The position numbers and the translations under genes are program-made. The notes below the pieces were generated by a model that worked only from the letters and a program-made list of their open reading frames with translations, did not search any database and was not told the origin of the DNA. Below are positions 11,871 through 24,787 of a DNA stretch of 64,000 nucleotides, piece by piece; positions within the stretch are counted from its first letter, which is position 1, and the number at the start of each line of letters is the position of its first letter. Where the stretch lies: contig NC_081411.1 in NCBI RefSeq assembly GCF_030272615.1, positions 835,562,136 to 835,626,135 of the forward strand, written 5' to 3'. The stretch is from Cryptomeria japonica (lineage: Eukaryota; Streptophyta; Pinopsida; Cupressales; Cupressaceae).

Positions 11871-13277
11871 TGATGGTATGATGAAAGAATAAGTATCTGG
11901 TAGATTACTAAGAGGGGGGGTGAATAAGTAAACTGAAAAATTGATACAAACTTCCCAAACTCAATTTCAATCACACAAAGTAAACTTATCAATAAAATAT
12001 CACTGTCAAGATAAATACTCATAATAATACAGGTTGACTGTTATAGAAACTTAACAGTAAACAACTTTAATCTTGCAAACATCGAAATGCTTAATCATAC
12101 TTCATCTCTCAATGCTTCTAGTTATCATGCCTTAACAGAATAGTTAACTAGTTAATCAAATCAACAAATAAGATCACAACCACAAAAATATTCACCACAT
12201 GACACAAATGTTTATACATGGAAAACCCAAATAGGTAAAAACCATGGTGAAATGAGACTCACAAGATAGCTATCTGAACTCTTCTGAAGTTCACCCTATT
12301 AAGAGCCAAGCCTGTTAAAGCTTTTACAATAAGTCTTGTTCAAAAACTGATCCTGTTAGGAATCACTCGGTTAAGGAATTTACAAATGCCTTGATAAAAA
12401 GAAAATACCCTGTTAGGAGTAACCTCGATAGAGGATTTAAGAATCCAAGCTAATGGACCACCTTGTTAGAGGATTTAAGAAGTAACCAAGCTTGTTAGAG
12501 CTTACCCAGTTAGGGGATTTCAATTCTGCTGTAATTGTTAGAAGACAACAACTTTTTCTTAATTTGTCGGAATAGCACTACATTTGCTTGATCAAATCCA
12601 TTTAATCTTCAATTTGTCTTTACTCAAACTGCAAATTCATTATTTGGTTAGGCAACCACACACTCAACTAATTTCTGCCAACAACTTTTACAAAACAACT
12701 TCATCGGTCTTAAATACAAATCAATTAGGTCGGTAACACAACAAAAACCTAATTCTTTCATAGAGATTAGAAACAAATTGGTTCAAGTATGATCGTTAGA
12801 TCTACATAGCAATTTTTACACATTCTTCAACAAAATTCCAATCGCTCCATGATCACTGCTTCATAGGACTTGTAACTCATCACGCGCTTTGCATTAGATG
12901 CAACCCACTTTGCTCATTCCCTAAACAATCAAACAAACACGCCAAAATACTATGAACTTGTCTTCATACAATGACCACACGTATCACCATTATTACTGCT
13001 CAACATCAGATAATAAACCAACATAAACATTGCAGTAAACTTAATCGGTTAGGGTTTACCGGTTAGATAGCATAGAAAGGGTTTAACCTTATACACCGGT
13101 TACCGGTTCAACTTACATACTTACATACCAATTTACAACATCTTCCACAAAGCTCTTCCTACTGGTTACAAGACAATATCAATAATAACAACAATATCAT
13201 AAATACCATTACCGATTCAATTGACATCAATGACAACATAACATATCATTAATGCAATCTTCATGCAAATGCCAACA
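11871..13277 (-). mobile_element. Solo LTR 1 (copia-type family), TSD catgg
   Basis: Insertion of 1,407 bp starting TGATGG and ending GCCAACA on the + strand, flanked by perfect 5-bp duplications catgg (11866-11870 and 13278-13282). It carries the family landmarks seen in the other solo LTRs: a G-run with 'gtgaat' near the left end, 'ggaaaacccaa', and repeated 'ctgttagg'-type phrases. The element reads on the - strand. No internal domain is left, so it arose by LTR-LTR recombination. Confidence 0.85.
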
Positions 13278-14269
13278 CATGGCTTATCAATTTCCTCTCT
13301 AATTTTATTTAAATTTTTTTTTTTTTTAAATGTCTTATGTCTACCCTTGATTCTTTTCAACAGTTTCCCATTCTTTCTTACTCAATGAAGTTATGCCTTT
13401 TCATTATTTTATGAAATGAAGCATGTTGATCTTTGCATCTTTTATTTACCCCAATTCTTTAATTCAAGACTTTATTTTATTTACAATGTAATCGATCCAT
13501 GATCTCCTTAACCAAGTTCAGCCTCTTCTATTCATTTTCTTTTCTTATGCTATTGTATTTCTTTTAGTTTGACAATAAATTTATGTGAATTCTTTTCAAT
13601 TCTTAGACTTCCCAATCTATAATTTGGTGTATCAACCACTTAATTCTTGGAAGTGGAATCAATTTTGAAAACTGTAGGAATTGAAACATGTTTTATTTGA
13701 ATTAAACTACAACTCATCTGAATAATCACATGAAACTTTACACATGTTTGGCATTAAAACTAGTCAATTCTTATAGTAGTAACATAGTTCATCAATCTAT
13801 TTTATTTATAGTTGAGGAAGCATGAAGCCAATTAAAAATCAAAACAAACAGATACCAAAATTTGAGAAAAAAATAAGTTGGAATATTTTTGGTGATGTTG
13901 ATTGGCCATTCACTCGAGTGCTCCTACACCAAACGTGTTGAGTAAGTAAATTTTCCTTGAGTTGGACCTAAGGAACATTGGGAGATGCATGGGATGGTGA
14001 TCGATATTTATTTTTTATCCACTTTTCTCCTTGTCCACAAGAGTCTTCCCTCTTATGTTCTTTTGTTCTTCATTAACTTCAACACACAATCCACCTTGTT
14101 GAACGTTACATTCTTTTGGGATACTATTCTCTCATCCTTTATTGTGTTTCTATAATAAATTAGAATCCAATTTTCTTTTTCCTCTTGAAATTTCCCTTTG
14201 AATGCTTATAAATCATTGTGCTCACTCCTCTCCTCTTCCTCTATTTGCTACTTTTCAACACTACAACAT

Positions 14270-15940
14270 ACTATGGAGCTTGATTCTTTTACTTGCTTCT
14301 CCTTCCCCCTTAGAGGATTCAACACATACTTTTGACCATCTTTCTAGATGGTGTACACATTCTTCCAACCATCATGAATAACCTTCTTGTCAAATTGCCA
14401 TGGCCTTCCCAAGAACACATGCCAAGCACTCATTAGCATCACATCACATAACACTTTATATTTATGGGAACCAATCTAAAAACTGGTCAAAAACTACTCA
14501 CTCACAGTCATCTCATGTCCCTCTTGTAACCATGAAACTTGGTATGAAGTAGGGTGCTTACACCTTTTCAAACCTATCTTTTCTACCATCTCCTCTAAAA
14601 ATAAATTATGTGTACTACCACTGTCAACTTAAACTTTGTAGCACTTACCTCCTACCTTGCACACAATTCAAAAGAGTCCTTTTCAATGAATCCTCCTTAG
14701 CCACCTTGAAATTCACCAAAAGTATCCTCATCATGTGAGAGATTCACCTTATTTGGGGTCTTAACCTTTTAGGGATGCATCACTCTCTCCATCCTCTTGT
14801 GCCAAGTAGTTTCTCACTACACTCTTCTTTCTACCTTCTTGTAATTGAGGATACTCATAAGCATGATGATTAGCTTCTCCACAATAGTAACATTTACCTT
14901 GGAACCCTCTACTACTACTACCACATCCTCTTGCTTCTCTCTCTTTTGTGTTTTGGCCCACCTCTTTATTTTGTTTGTGCTTGGATTCTTCTTCAATTTG
15001 TTTTTCTTTGCTGCTACTTTATTTTCCCTTCTCTAGTACAACTATTCCATGAGTTTTGGAGTTGTTCATTTGTCTTATCATTAATTTTTCCTCAACGTTC
15101 AATGCATATTGATATGCTTAGATTCCATGTTGTTAATAAAAAACATACTCATTTTTTCTTGAATATAAAACCATAGACCATTCACATACCTAGCTACCTT
15201 TTCCCTATTAATTTAATTCCATCCTAATCAAATGGCTAGCTTGTAGAACTCCTCCATGTATTCCCTTACACTCATCTTTTTGTTTTATATTTTTCATCTT
15301 CTTGTATAAGTCCATTTCAAAATATCCAAGAATTGATTGTCTCTTCAATGTGGTCTCCATCTGATTCCACCTTGTTATTTTGGGGTCTCCATTCATTACC
15401 CATTCTCTTTGCATCTCGTTTTATCATAATGCAACATGCCCTTTCAATTTTGTTTGGTCTATTTTTAACTTTTGTGGGTCTTTGATTTCCTCCATTTCAA
15501 AATATTTTTCTAGCTTCCTTATCCAATCAATCAACTCGTCTAGATTTAATGTTCTATAAAATCTCTATATACATTTTTTTCTCTTCACAATCCTCACAAG
15601 AGCCTTAAAGAATCTATCTTCTCCAACTTCTTCTAGTTGTTCTTCTTCTCTTTCATGTTCTTCCACCTCACTTTCTCCTTCACTCACTAAATTTATTACA
15701 TTTTCAGTAGCTAATCTCATTTTGTTTCTTATATCATCTTTGGTATCATTTCTTGAAATCGTTCCAATACGTCCTCTATTATGGGTATTCCTCTTTGAGG
15801 TAGAATCTCTGTCATCTTTTCAACCAATGGCTTCAAGCTCTCATTGTTCAAGAGTTCTCTCTCACCTAAAATAGCCAACATGAGCTTCTTCATAATTGCT
15901 TCACACTTCCCACAGGTCCTGGTCTATCCTCTACACTCAA
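14270..15940 (-). pseudogene. Ty3-like gag and aspartic protease remnants
   Basis: Read on the - strand, a gag-like region (15.9-15.2 kb) is followed by a CCHC zinc knuckle at 14761-14961 (C-Y-Y-C-G-E-A-N-H-H-A-Y-E-Y: the last Cys is replaced). An aspartic-protease region follows at about 14270-14640, with the D-S-G-S-T-H-N-L active-site motif and a V-L-L-G-R-P-W-Q-like flap (here V-F-L-G-R-P-W). Several stops interrupt it. In the family, gag packages RNA and the protease matures the polyprotein; neither can work here. Confidence 0.6.
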
Positions 15941-16135
15941 CACCAATGTCTTCGAATTGATACAAGTCACTCACCTCTGTCTAGAAAACCCAAACTCAAA
16001 TAATACACAATAGAAAGATTCTCTCTACACACAATTTGAATTCATAATCACAATAAAAGAATCAAAATAATTTATTTAAAATTAATTTAGTATTTTCTAC
16101 GATCAATACATTTGCTATCCACTTGGCCTAACACA

Positions 16136-16951
16136 GACAATTTATTTCAATTTATCGATAGGGCAAAAGTACCAAACTTTGTCATGTTTTAGGCCAACTT
16201 ATCAACATGAGTGAATTTAAGTATTTCTAACTAAAAAATAATTTTAGTCAAATATATGGTCTATATAGATTCATTATAGCTAGTTTATATATAGTCCACA
16301 ACTTTTTCAATTGGAAGTGTCTACTAAATGTATATTTTATACCGCTTTGGGTTTAATTACTAAAAAAATATTATTTTAGAAAACTTGATGTTTCACCAAC
16401 TCCTCCTATAAATTATTATTTTTTAAATATAAAAATACCCTTTTTGTAGATCTATAAGTGAATTTTCTAATATATATATATATATAATTTTTTATATTTA
16501 TATTTTATTTTTATTGGAAGTAGGTCATTAGCACTAAAATATAAAGTTTATTATCTTCTAAAAGAAAAATAGAATTTTATTTAAATTTTTTGTAAAAAAT
16601 GATGAAGTAGAGAAAAAAATCTATGTCAAGATGATATAATTATTTTCTATTTTGGATAAATAATTAAGAGAAAAGAGGGTGCCAACTAGAAAGAGCTATA
16701 CTTTAGTAAACCCAACTTTTCAAATTTTGTAGGCCCCTATTTGTAGGCCCGTTTTGTTTGTCGTCCATGCCCATTTAATACATTTTGGAGACTTTCTTGC
16801 CTTTGTCATGTCGCCATGATGCATTTGTTGCAGAGATGTCTTCTCCTATAGCCCTTTTTGCCTCTTTTAGAGATGATGACCACTTGCAGAGTTGTCCTTG
16901 CTCAATCAGATCAGCTTGTCAATTTGATCTTCTCCTTCTCTCATATATTTT
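16136..16951. other. AT-rich spacer between the Ty3-like element and transposon copy 1
   Basis: Nothing coding is supported. It holds a short (TA)n run near 16471 and two places ('gggcaaaagtaccaaac' near 16159 and 'gggtgccaac' near 16679) that weakly resemble transposon ends. Neither is matched by a flanking duplication. Confidence 0.3.
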
Positions 16952-17667
16952 GTAGTACTCTAAATCTAGTTTTTAAACTACTATTTTTTAAAAAAATTGG
17001 ATAAGATTAAGAGGGTCAAACCTCTCACGCACGAAACACTATTCTTGATTTTTCAGAAAAATATAACATAGTTGTTTTCGTGCGTTGCACAAAATATATA
17101 GTTAGATTTAGTATTTTGCAAAACCCTTTGGTAGGATGATATGTAAGAGTGAGATCTAGAAGTTGTGTAGTTTTTTGTAATTTTCTGTTGAATATTTTTT
17201 TTAATGATTTTTTGAAGTGCCCGCATCTTGAAAATTTGGTAAATGTTCGTGCGCTAGGCATAACTTGCATCAAAATAAAAAAAAATGCAAACTTTTTTTC
17301 TAAAAGTGTATAGGATCTAGTGTAGAACAATAATATCTAATTTATTTTGAATTTGGTCAAGTATATCAAAATTTATTAAAAAAATGGTAGACATATGTCT
17401 GTGAAGACTGTCAAGGCACTGATAAAGAAAGTTAAAGTTTACTATGCTAATGTTGTCCAAAAATAGAAAAATTTATATGGTCAGAAAACTAAGAAGATGT
17501 GTGGGATTATGGTGGTAATTTTAGAGATGCCCACTTGATCATTTGTAAACTGATGACGATGAAGTCGAGAAATCATGTTGGAGGATGAAAAAACATGTAA
17601 AGGGACAAAAAAGGGGGGAAATGGGCTTGCAAGCCTTAGGGTCATTTTCCAACCCTCTTACCAAGCT

Positions 17668-18251
17668 AAAACCTGCACGGGTTTTGAAAAAAAAAAGTAC
17701 TATTTGCAGTTCTAAATAACCCATACGGGTTATGTAGAACTAAAACCATTATTTTGTGTTTTACAAAACCCGCACAGATTATGTAAAACTAAAAAACATT
17801 TCTTTTTCATTTCACAAAACCCGTACGGGTTATGTAAAACTAAAAACATTTTTTTTTTGTTTCACAAAACCCGTACGGGTTATGTAAAATTAAAAAAAAA
17901 AATTTGGTTTCACAAAACCCGTACGGGTTATGAAGACATAATAATGTATGCTTGTAAACTTAGCATTTACTACACATGTTTTAGAAATACCTATATACTC
18001 TATGTTTATGTATGTATATATGCATATCTATAGTTATATATACATATATTTATATAGATATATGTATATATGTTTGTCTACATGCATGTATCTCTTATTT
18101 TCCTCTCTCTCTTGTCTTCCTTCCCCCATCATTGTATTTGTCTATTCTGTGCCCTAATTTTCTTCCTTGAGTTCTATCTCATCTCTCTCCCCTCACACTT
18201 CTCTCTTTTTTGATTCTCTCACCCTTTTCTCCTTCTCGTTCTCTCTCTACC

Positions 18252-18324
<73 letters not shown>

Positions 18325-18482
18325 CCTCCCTCCCTCTCTCTCTCTTCCCCTCTGCTTTTCCCAATCTCCCTCTCTCTCCCTCTCCCTCTCCCCTTCTCCT
18401 TTTCCTAGTTTTACATAACCCGTACGAGTTATGAGAAATTATGAATGTTGACATAAAAGATTTCCATAACCCATACGGGATA
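17668..18482. repeat. Subterminal palindromic motifs aaCCCGTACGGGtt, copy 1
   Basis: About eight copies of a near-perfect palindrome of the form aaaacCCGTACGGgttat start near 17668, 17716, 17765, 17816, 17867, 17913, 18413 and 18463. Some carry CCTGCACGGG, CCCATACGGG or CCCGTACGAG variants. Copies from 17716 on are about 48 bp apart. The same motif marks both ends of the 20.5-kb element. Repeated subterminal motifs commonly bind transposase in other plant DNA transposons; that role is inferred here. Confidence 0.8.
18254..18400. repeat. (TC)n microsatellite in copy 1
   Basis: A near-pure TC run (about 18255-18320) followed by degenerate TC/CCCT sequence. Its place between the palindrome-rich arm and the transposase matches the GA-rich block of the 20.5-kb element in inverse orientation, so it belongs to the transposon rather than being a chance microsatellite. 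Confidence 0.9.
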
Positions 18483-18804
18483 TGGGAAAATCTTAATATA
18501 TTTTAGTCGCAACGGCCTAAAAACCAACATTGCAAGTTGTTTGAAGGCCCCACTGCTTTTGCACATGATTTTTTGGGATAGTAACAATCAAGTTTTCATA
18601 TTCTTTTGTCACTTTTGCTTTGGAATGATTGATTTGTCTCGTATATTGGATTGTTTTTGAAGTTATTTTATCATTGTTACTTTAGATTATAGAAAAATCA
18701 TGATTGATTTGTGTTGTATTTTGTTTTTTTTTTAAGTTATTTTATTATTGTTACTTTAGATTATAACAAAATGATGATCATTTGTTGTATTTTTCTATTT
18801 TATT

Positions 18805-21600
18805 GTGGATTGTCATCATGATGTTATGTGTAGGACATTGGGAAAGAACAAGAGAGGAACAAATGAACAAAGAGAGGCAGCAAAGGAAAGACAAAGGGAG
18901 CATGTGAGGAGATTAAATGAAGGTATGTCATCTAATGCACCTAATGAAAGTGATGAACATTCAACAATTGATATGATGAATGCCCCAAATCAAAATGATC
19001 AACATACACCAATTCAAATACATATGATGAATGCACCATTTGAAAATGATTCGGTGAATGCACATGTTAATGAAATTGAAGAAGATATTTGAATTTGATG
19101 TGATCAATGCACATAATGCACCTAATGAAAATGAAGAGCATGCACCAATCTTAACGCCTCTTAGAATAATTCATAGAAAACCAAAATTCCTAATAGATAT
19201 TGATGAAAGTATTGTGAAGCCAATGCATGATAAAATATCCAAAAGAACTTGTAGAAGAATGGTTAGAAGAATTTGGAATAACTATTTTAAAAAATTAAAT
19301 CAAAGTGGAAGATGCCAATTAGTTGTTGAAATGATTAAAAATCTGAAATTTAGAGAGATAATGAAAATTTTGGGGTTAAGAACATCCGAAAATAATAGTG
19401 AAAGAACCATTGTGAGAAATCTTTTTGATGCATACCAAGCCATTGGTTCAAAATCATGCACTAAAGATGCTAATGTTACTCGTCGTGTCCTCACGTCAAC
19501 CATAATGGGAAAGGAAATGAAAAAATCTCATTTAATAAGCAAAACAAGCAAGTCATTAACGATAAGTAGAACCACATTACACTATGCCTTAGAGAGGCAA
19601 GAGAAAATTGAGGATCCTAACAATAATTCTCTTTCGACATTCTCGAGTAGACTCCCACGCAAGGACAAGATTGTTGTTGATGCACTAAGAACGTTAATTG
19701 AGAAATATTGGCATGACAACACAAGGGTTTCACCCAACCAAATAGATGTTGTTAGAAGGCGAATTGGAATTAGTAATCGCAAGCCACATCCAAAACAGTA
19801 TTTACATACCCCTCAAATACAATTTTATGAAAGGTTTCTTCAAAGCTTTCCTCAAATTAAAATTATTCAAAGATTTTTTGAGATGACAAAACCATTTTAT
19901 GTTAAGATTAATCATGCATGTACTACATGTTATTGTAGGGTCCATGTTGAATTTTCTATGCATTATGATATTTATCGCTATATCTATTGTACTTTGCACA
20001 CTAATGATGTTTTGTTGGAATGTGGTCTACAAGCACCTCCTAAGTCACCGAGAGAATTTATTTCAAGTGTACTATGTAGACGAGATGATGGGTGCATTTA
20101 CTATAAGATGATGTATTTGAGAGGTTTTTGTCCTACATTTGGCGGTTCACAACAGTTGCATAGATGCATACATTTGGATAGCACACATGAAATTGGTAAG
20201 GAACTAGTTTATATTGGAAAATATAAGTCAGTCACATATGTTGTTAAAGATGGAAAAAGAATTAAAGAGGTGTGAGTTAGTGAAAAGGGATATATGTTTA
20301 GCTGATTTATGAAGATGTATCAAGAGAAACTAGTGTATGAGTACATAGGTCACACACATAGAGCTAGGTGGTTAGATGAGAAATTCAAGTTGTGTAAGGA
20401 CACTTTCCCCCTCGACACTATTCTCTCTATCATTGATTTTGTTGATAATTATATACTAAAGCTACAAAGTGAAGTATAATATATGTATTACCACTCTACA
20501 CAAGTTACATTTTTTATACACATAGCATTCATGCATGCACATGATAGCACCGAGGAGGATGGAAAGGTTATAAGAGAATATCACTTCTATATTAGCAATG
20601 ATCGTACTCATTCCTCAAACTTTGTGCAAGGATGCTTTACAGTCTTCTATGATAGTTTAAGGGAAAGAGATATAAGATACAACCAACACTTAAAATGGGC
20701 AGACAATTGCATCGCACAATTCAAGAATGCAAGGATGTTCTACTGGTTGACTAGGATGCATGTGAAAAGTGGTGTGCAACATTTTTGGCATTTCATTGAG
20801 GCGGGGCATGGAAAGGAGAGCATGATGGTGCGGAAGCATGTGTGAAAAGAGCTCTTACCAGAGAGGAATTGAAGTACGAAGGTGGTGCAATGTTAATAGA
20901 TGCAAAAACAATTGTACAATGATGTAACTCTATGATGGGACCAGGTAATGCAAGTAAGTCTATGGTTTCTAGATATTTTTGGTTAGTAAGTGAATCTAAC
21001 ATTGAAAACTATCTAGATTGTTGTACACTTACTGGATCAAGTGACATGCATTCATTTAGAAGTTCAAATATAACATCACTAGTTATTTATACTAGATAGA
21101 TTGCATGCTTTTGATCTTCGTGTATGCATTTTGTGTGGGATGAATGTAAATCAAAAGAATGGGTTGACCAATGGTCTTGTAGACCTTTGCAAACCCTAGA
21201 TACCTATCAACTTCCTAGACCACTACAAATGAACCAGATTGAAGCATCAATGGATTTTGACCATGTATAAGACATAGTTGAACAAGGTAAAGGGTTGCAA
21301 TTTGCTATAATTTTAAGGTTAATTTATTAGTATTAACTTATGCTTATTTTGGTATTAACTGATATCCTTCTATTAAATGCAGGTCATGTATATGCAATTA
21401 TTGTGGATGAGAACGACGAAGTTGGAACATATTACTTTTTGTGTCATTGTATTGAGGCCAAAAATAAATTGACTTCTACAGTGGTTGATGGAGAGGGTAT
21501 TGAGTACCCAATAGGATCCGTTGTTGTGACAATGACATGGCTTAGAAGGTGCCCAATAGGATCCATTATTATGACAGGGACATGGCTTCGAAGGGATAGG
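18805..21600 (+). pseudogene. DDE-like transposase, copy 1, broken
   Basis: Readable in pieces: a basic N-terminal exon (about 18833-19090, KNKRGTNEQREAAKERQRE then repeats of the type N-A-P-N-x-N-D), a 405-codon stretch 19058-20275, then 20483-20845 and shorter pieces to about 21600. Compared with the other copy (45197-49328) the same order is seen: R-K-P-K-F-L-I-D-I-D, S-R-T-T-L, a Cys/His-rich stretch (C-T-T-C-Y-C), L-R-G-F-C-P-T, L-H-R-C-x-H-L-D-S-T-H-E-I-G, an acidic I-D-F-V-D-N-Y-x-L-K motif, W-A-D-N-C-I-A-Q-F-K-N-A-R and E-A-G-H-G-K. The last three look like the D, D and E regions of a DDE transposase. Frameshifts and stops make it non-functional. It matches none of the standard plant superfamilies I know. 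Confidence 0.6.
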
Positions 21601-21604
21601 GATA

Positions 21605-23330
21605 TTGGGCTGTTATGGGTCCTATGGTGTCCTAAGGGGTCATATTGTGTCCTACAACCCCTTAGAACACCATATGACCCCTTAACACACTAAATTATGT
21701 TGTTATGGGTCATATGGTGTCCTAAGGGGTCATGGGACACCATATGACCCCTAAGGACAACATACGACCCCTTATGACACCATATTGGGTTGTTATGAAT
21801 CATAGGGTATCCATAGGGGTCATATTGTGTCCTACGACCCCTTAGGACATCATATGACCCCTTAAGACACCATATTGGGTCGTTATGGGTCCTATGGTGT
21901 CCTAAGGGGTCATATTGTGTCCTACGACCCCTTAGGACACCATATGACCCCTTAAGACACCAAATTGTGTCATGATGGGTCATATGGTGTCCTAAGGGGT
22001 CATGGGACACCATATGACCCCTAAGAACAACATACAACCCCTTATGACACCATATTTGGTCGTTATGAGTCATATGGTGTTCATAGGGGTCATATTGTGT
22101 CCTAGGACCCCTTAGGACACCATATGACCCCTTAAAACACCAAATTATGTTGTTATGGGTCATATTATGTTCTAAGGGGTCATATTGTGTCCTAAGGGGT
22201 CATGGGACACCATATGACCTCTAAGGACAACATACAACCCCTTATGACACCATATTGGGTTGTTATGAGTCATATGGTGTCCTAAGAGGCCATATTGTGT
22301 TCTACGACCCCTTAGGACACCATATGACCCCTTAAGACACCAAATTGTGTCATTATGGGTCATATGATGTCCTAAGGGGTCATGGGACACCATATGACCC
22401 CTAAGGACAACATACGACCCCTTATGAAACCATATTGGGTTGTTGTGAGTCATATGGTGTCCATAGGGGTCATATTATGTCCTACGACCCCTTAGGACAC
22501 CAAATGACCCCTTAAGACACCAAATTGTGTCGTTATGGGTCATATTGTGTCCTAAGGGATCATGGGACACCATATGACCCCTAAGGTCAACATATGACCC
22601 CTTATGACACCATATTGGGTTGTTATGGGTCCTATGGTGTCCTAAGGGGTCATATTGTGTCCTATGATCCCTTAGGACACCATATGACCCCTTAATACAC
22701 CATATTGGGTCATTTTGGGTCCTATGGTATCATAAGGGGTCATATTGTGTCCTACAACCCCTTAGGACATGATATGACCCCTTAAGACACCATATTGGGT
22801 CGTTATGGGTCATATGGTGTCCTAAGGGGTCATTTTGTGTCCTACGACCCCTTAGGACACCATATGACCCCTTAAGACACCAAATTGTGTTATTATGGCT
22901 CATATGGGGTCATAAGGGGTCATGGGACACCATATGATCCCTAAGGACAACATACGACACCTTATGACACCTTATTGGATCGTTATGAGTCATATGGTGT
23001 CCATAGGGGTCTTATTGTGTCCTACGACCCCATAGGACACCATATGACCCCTTAAGACACCATATTGGATTGTTATGTGTCCTATGGTGTCCTAAGGGCT
23101 CATATTGTGTCCTACAATCCCTTAGGACACCATACGACCCCTTAAGACACCAAATTGTGTTGTTATGGGTTATATGTTGTCCTAAGGGGTCATATTGTGT
23201 CCTACGATCCCTTAGGGCACCATACGACCCCTTAAGACACCAAATTGTTTCGTTATGGGTTATATGTTGTCCTAAGGGGTCATGGGACACCATATGACCC
23301 CTAAGGACAATATACGACCCCTTATGGTCA
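21605..23330. repeat. Palindrome-rich minisatellite built of gGTGTCCTAAGGGGTCATA and its complement
   Basis: About 1.7 kb made almost wholly of one phrase, 'ggtgtcctaaggggtcata', alternating with its reverse complement 'tatgaccccttaggacacc'. They are joined by 'ttgtgtcctacgacc' and 'ccaaattgtgtcgttatggg' linkers in higher-order blocks of roughly 90-180 bp. Because both orientations alternate, each unit can fold into a hairpin and single strands could form cruciform arrays. Long open frames run through it on both strands because the repeat lacks stops in some frames; they are not genes. Confidence 0.9.
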
Positions 23331-23354
23331 CACACTCTCTCTCTCTCTCCCTCT

Positions 23355-23437
<83 letters not shown>
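23331..23437. repeat. (TC)n microsatellite after the minisatellite
   Basis: About 100 bp of nearly pure TC beginning directly at the end of the minisatellite. The frame on the reverse strand (Arg-Glu repeats) is an artefact of the repeat. Confidence 0.95.
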
Positions 23438-23439
23438 AA

Positions 23440-24010
23440 ATATGAGTAATAAAATCGAATATCGGATTTTATCATATATCTGATTTCTGTCATTGCCATT
23501 AATGTGGCAATAGTAAAAAAAAAAGGCGGTAATGGGAAAAAAATTTGGGACCACAAATTTATACATTAAAATCGGATATCCAATATAATCCAATATCCGA
23601 TTTTTATACTTAAATTATTTTAAGATAACATTATATTATATAATATAATAATATATTATTAAATTATATAATAATATATTATGTAATACGTATTATATAA
23701 TAATATATAATATATTATTATATTATATAATATGTATTAAATAATATATTATTATATTATATAATGTAATAATATATTATATAATATAATAATATAATAT
23801 AATACATATTATATATTATATAATACATAATATATATAATATAATATTATATATATAATATATTATTATATTATATAATCTAATATTATATTATATATAT
23901 TATGTATTATACAATATATAATATAATATAATATAATAATATATTATATATTATATAATATGTAATATATAATTTATTATTATATTACTTTATATATTAT
24001 ATAATTTATT
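23440..24010. repeat. AT-rich dinucleotide-like block with flanking cggatatc motifs
   Basis: From about 23620 to 24010 the sequence is nearly all A and T, with ATATTAT/ATAATAT phrases. It is bracketed by short repeats of 'atcggatatc' and 'atatccgatttt' (near 23450, 23570, 23600 and 24045-24065) that face each other, so the block is the spacer of a larger inverted arrangement. No coding. Confidence 0.75.
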
Positions 24011-24098
24011 TTTTAATTTAAAAGTACCTATAAAAATTAGATATCTGATTTTATCCGATATCCGATTTGCTTAGGTGTTTACCATGCCAAGGTGTACT

Positions 24099-24787
24099 GA
24101 CACCCAGACCAAGAAAAAAGTCAACACGGATTTTCACATTTTTAGGCGAGTGGAGAAGGCTATTTTTTCACATCGCCACTTGTTGGCTCCCCATGATCCT
24201 AGACTAACCCTTAATGTATGTTATAATTGAAATATTTCTTGTTATGATGATGCATTATTAGAGTTGGTGTGGCAAGGGTTTAGAGGTTGAGATACATAAG
24301 TGTCAAATCCAAGTTTTATGTAGAATAACATATATGTGATAGCTCATCTAGTTTTCTATGTTGGAGCTATAATGCATACAATGCCAAACAAAACTATTTT
24401 TGAGCTAGATGTAGTTGTGGATAATACCCTTGGTTGATAAGGTAAAAGTAATAGGATTATATAATATGTAACAAAAAAATATAACGAAGATAAGGAGATA
24501 TTTTAATTACTCTAATGTATTAGAGGGAAATTAGAAACAGAATTTGATGGGTAGAAATGTAATTAATGGTGTAAATATTAGTAATTTACAAACACGTGCT
24601 ATGTCATTGATTTGTTAAGAGAATTGGCTAAGGATATAGTCAAATGCTTCATTTGACAAACATGACAACACACATAGAAGTATTGATATTGTATATGTGG
24701 TTGCACATGATCATAAAAACAATGAATATACATATGAAAATCAATCATTGCTACAACACATAATTGTAAAAAGATGTCAAAACGCCA
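24099..24787. other. Unassigned spacer before LINE B
   Basis: No gene or element end is supported. It looks like ordinary intergenic DNA and is the pre-insertion sequence of LINE B on its left side. Confidence 0.4.

Larger units (their letters stand above)
11309..16135 (-). mobile_element. Ty3/gypsy-like element with short LTRs, gag-protease only, on the - strand
   Basis: Two direct copies of about 150-165 bp lie at 11310-11471 and 15988-16135. Both run from 'actcaaataa' through 'aatttgaattcat' and 'tttagtatt' to a 'tctaacata' or 'cctaacaca' end, and are read here as short LTRs. Between them, minus-strand gag and protease remnants are readable, but I see no reverse transcriptase or integrase, so the body is deleted or was never autonomous. 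A 1.4-kb solo LTR (11871-13277) sits inside. LTR ends are approximate and no clear target duplication was found. Confidence 0.55.
16952..24098 (+). mobile_element. DNA transposon copy 1, partial and rearranged relative of the 20.5-kb element
   Basis: The arm from about 16952 to 18200 is an inverted counterpart of 57800-59027 at the right end of the 20.5-kb element. The landmarks match in reverse order: a 'gagggtcaaacctctcacgc' block, 'gcgctaggcataacttgcatc', the 'gggcttgcaagcc' block, CCCGTACGGG motifs, an 'agcatttactacacat' block and a TC tract. A transposase pseudogene (18805-21600) follows in the same relative place. The other half is absent, replaced by a minisatellite, a TC tract and AT repeats. 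Neither terminus is proven. The right limit given is a stretch near 24070-24098 that resembles a diverged terminal inverted repeat. Confidence 0.6.

Noticed and set aside
14845-15176. Plus-strand frames rich in Phe, Leu and Ser
   Set aside because: They are the antisense shadow of the minus-strand gag zinc knuckle of the Ty3-like element.
16159-16700. Possible left terminus of transposon copy 1 ('gggcaaaagtaccaaac' or 'gggtgccaac')
   Set aside because: Neither has a matching 4-bp duplication with the right-hand candidate near 24098, and the similarity is short.
21690-23556. Open frames with repeated 'WCLKGSYGVLRG'-like units
   Set aside because: They are translations of the minisatellite; the frame exists only because the repeat phrase has no stop on that strand.
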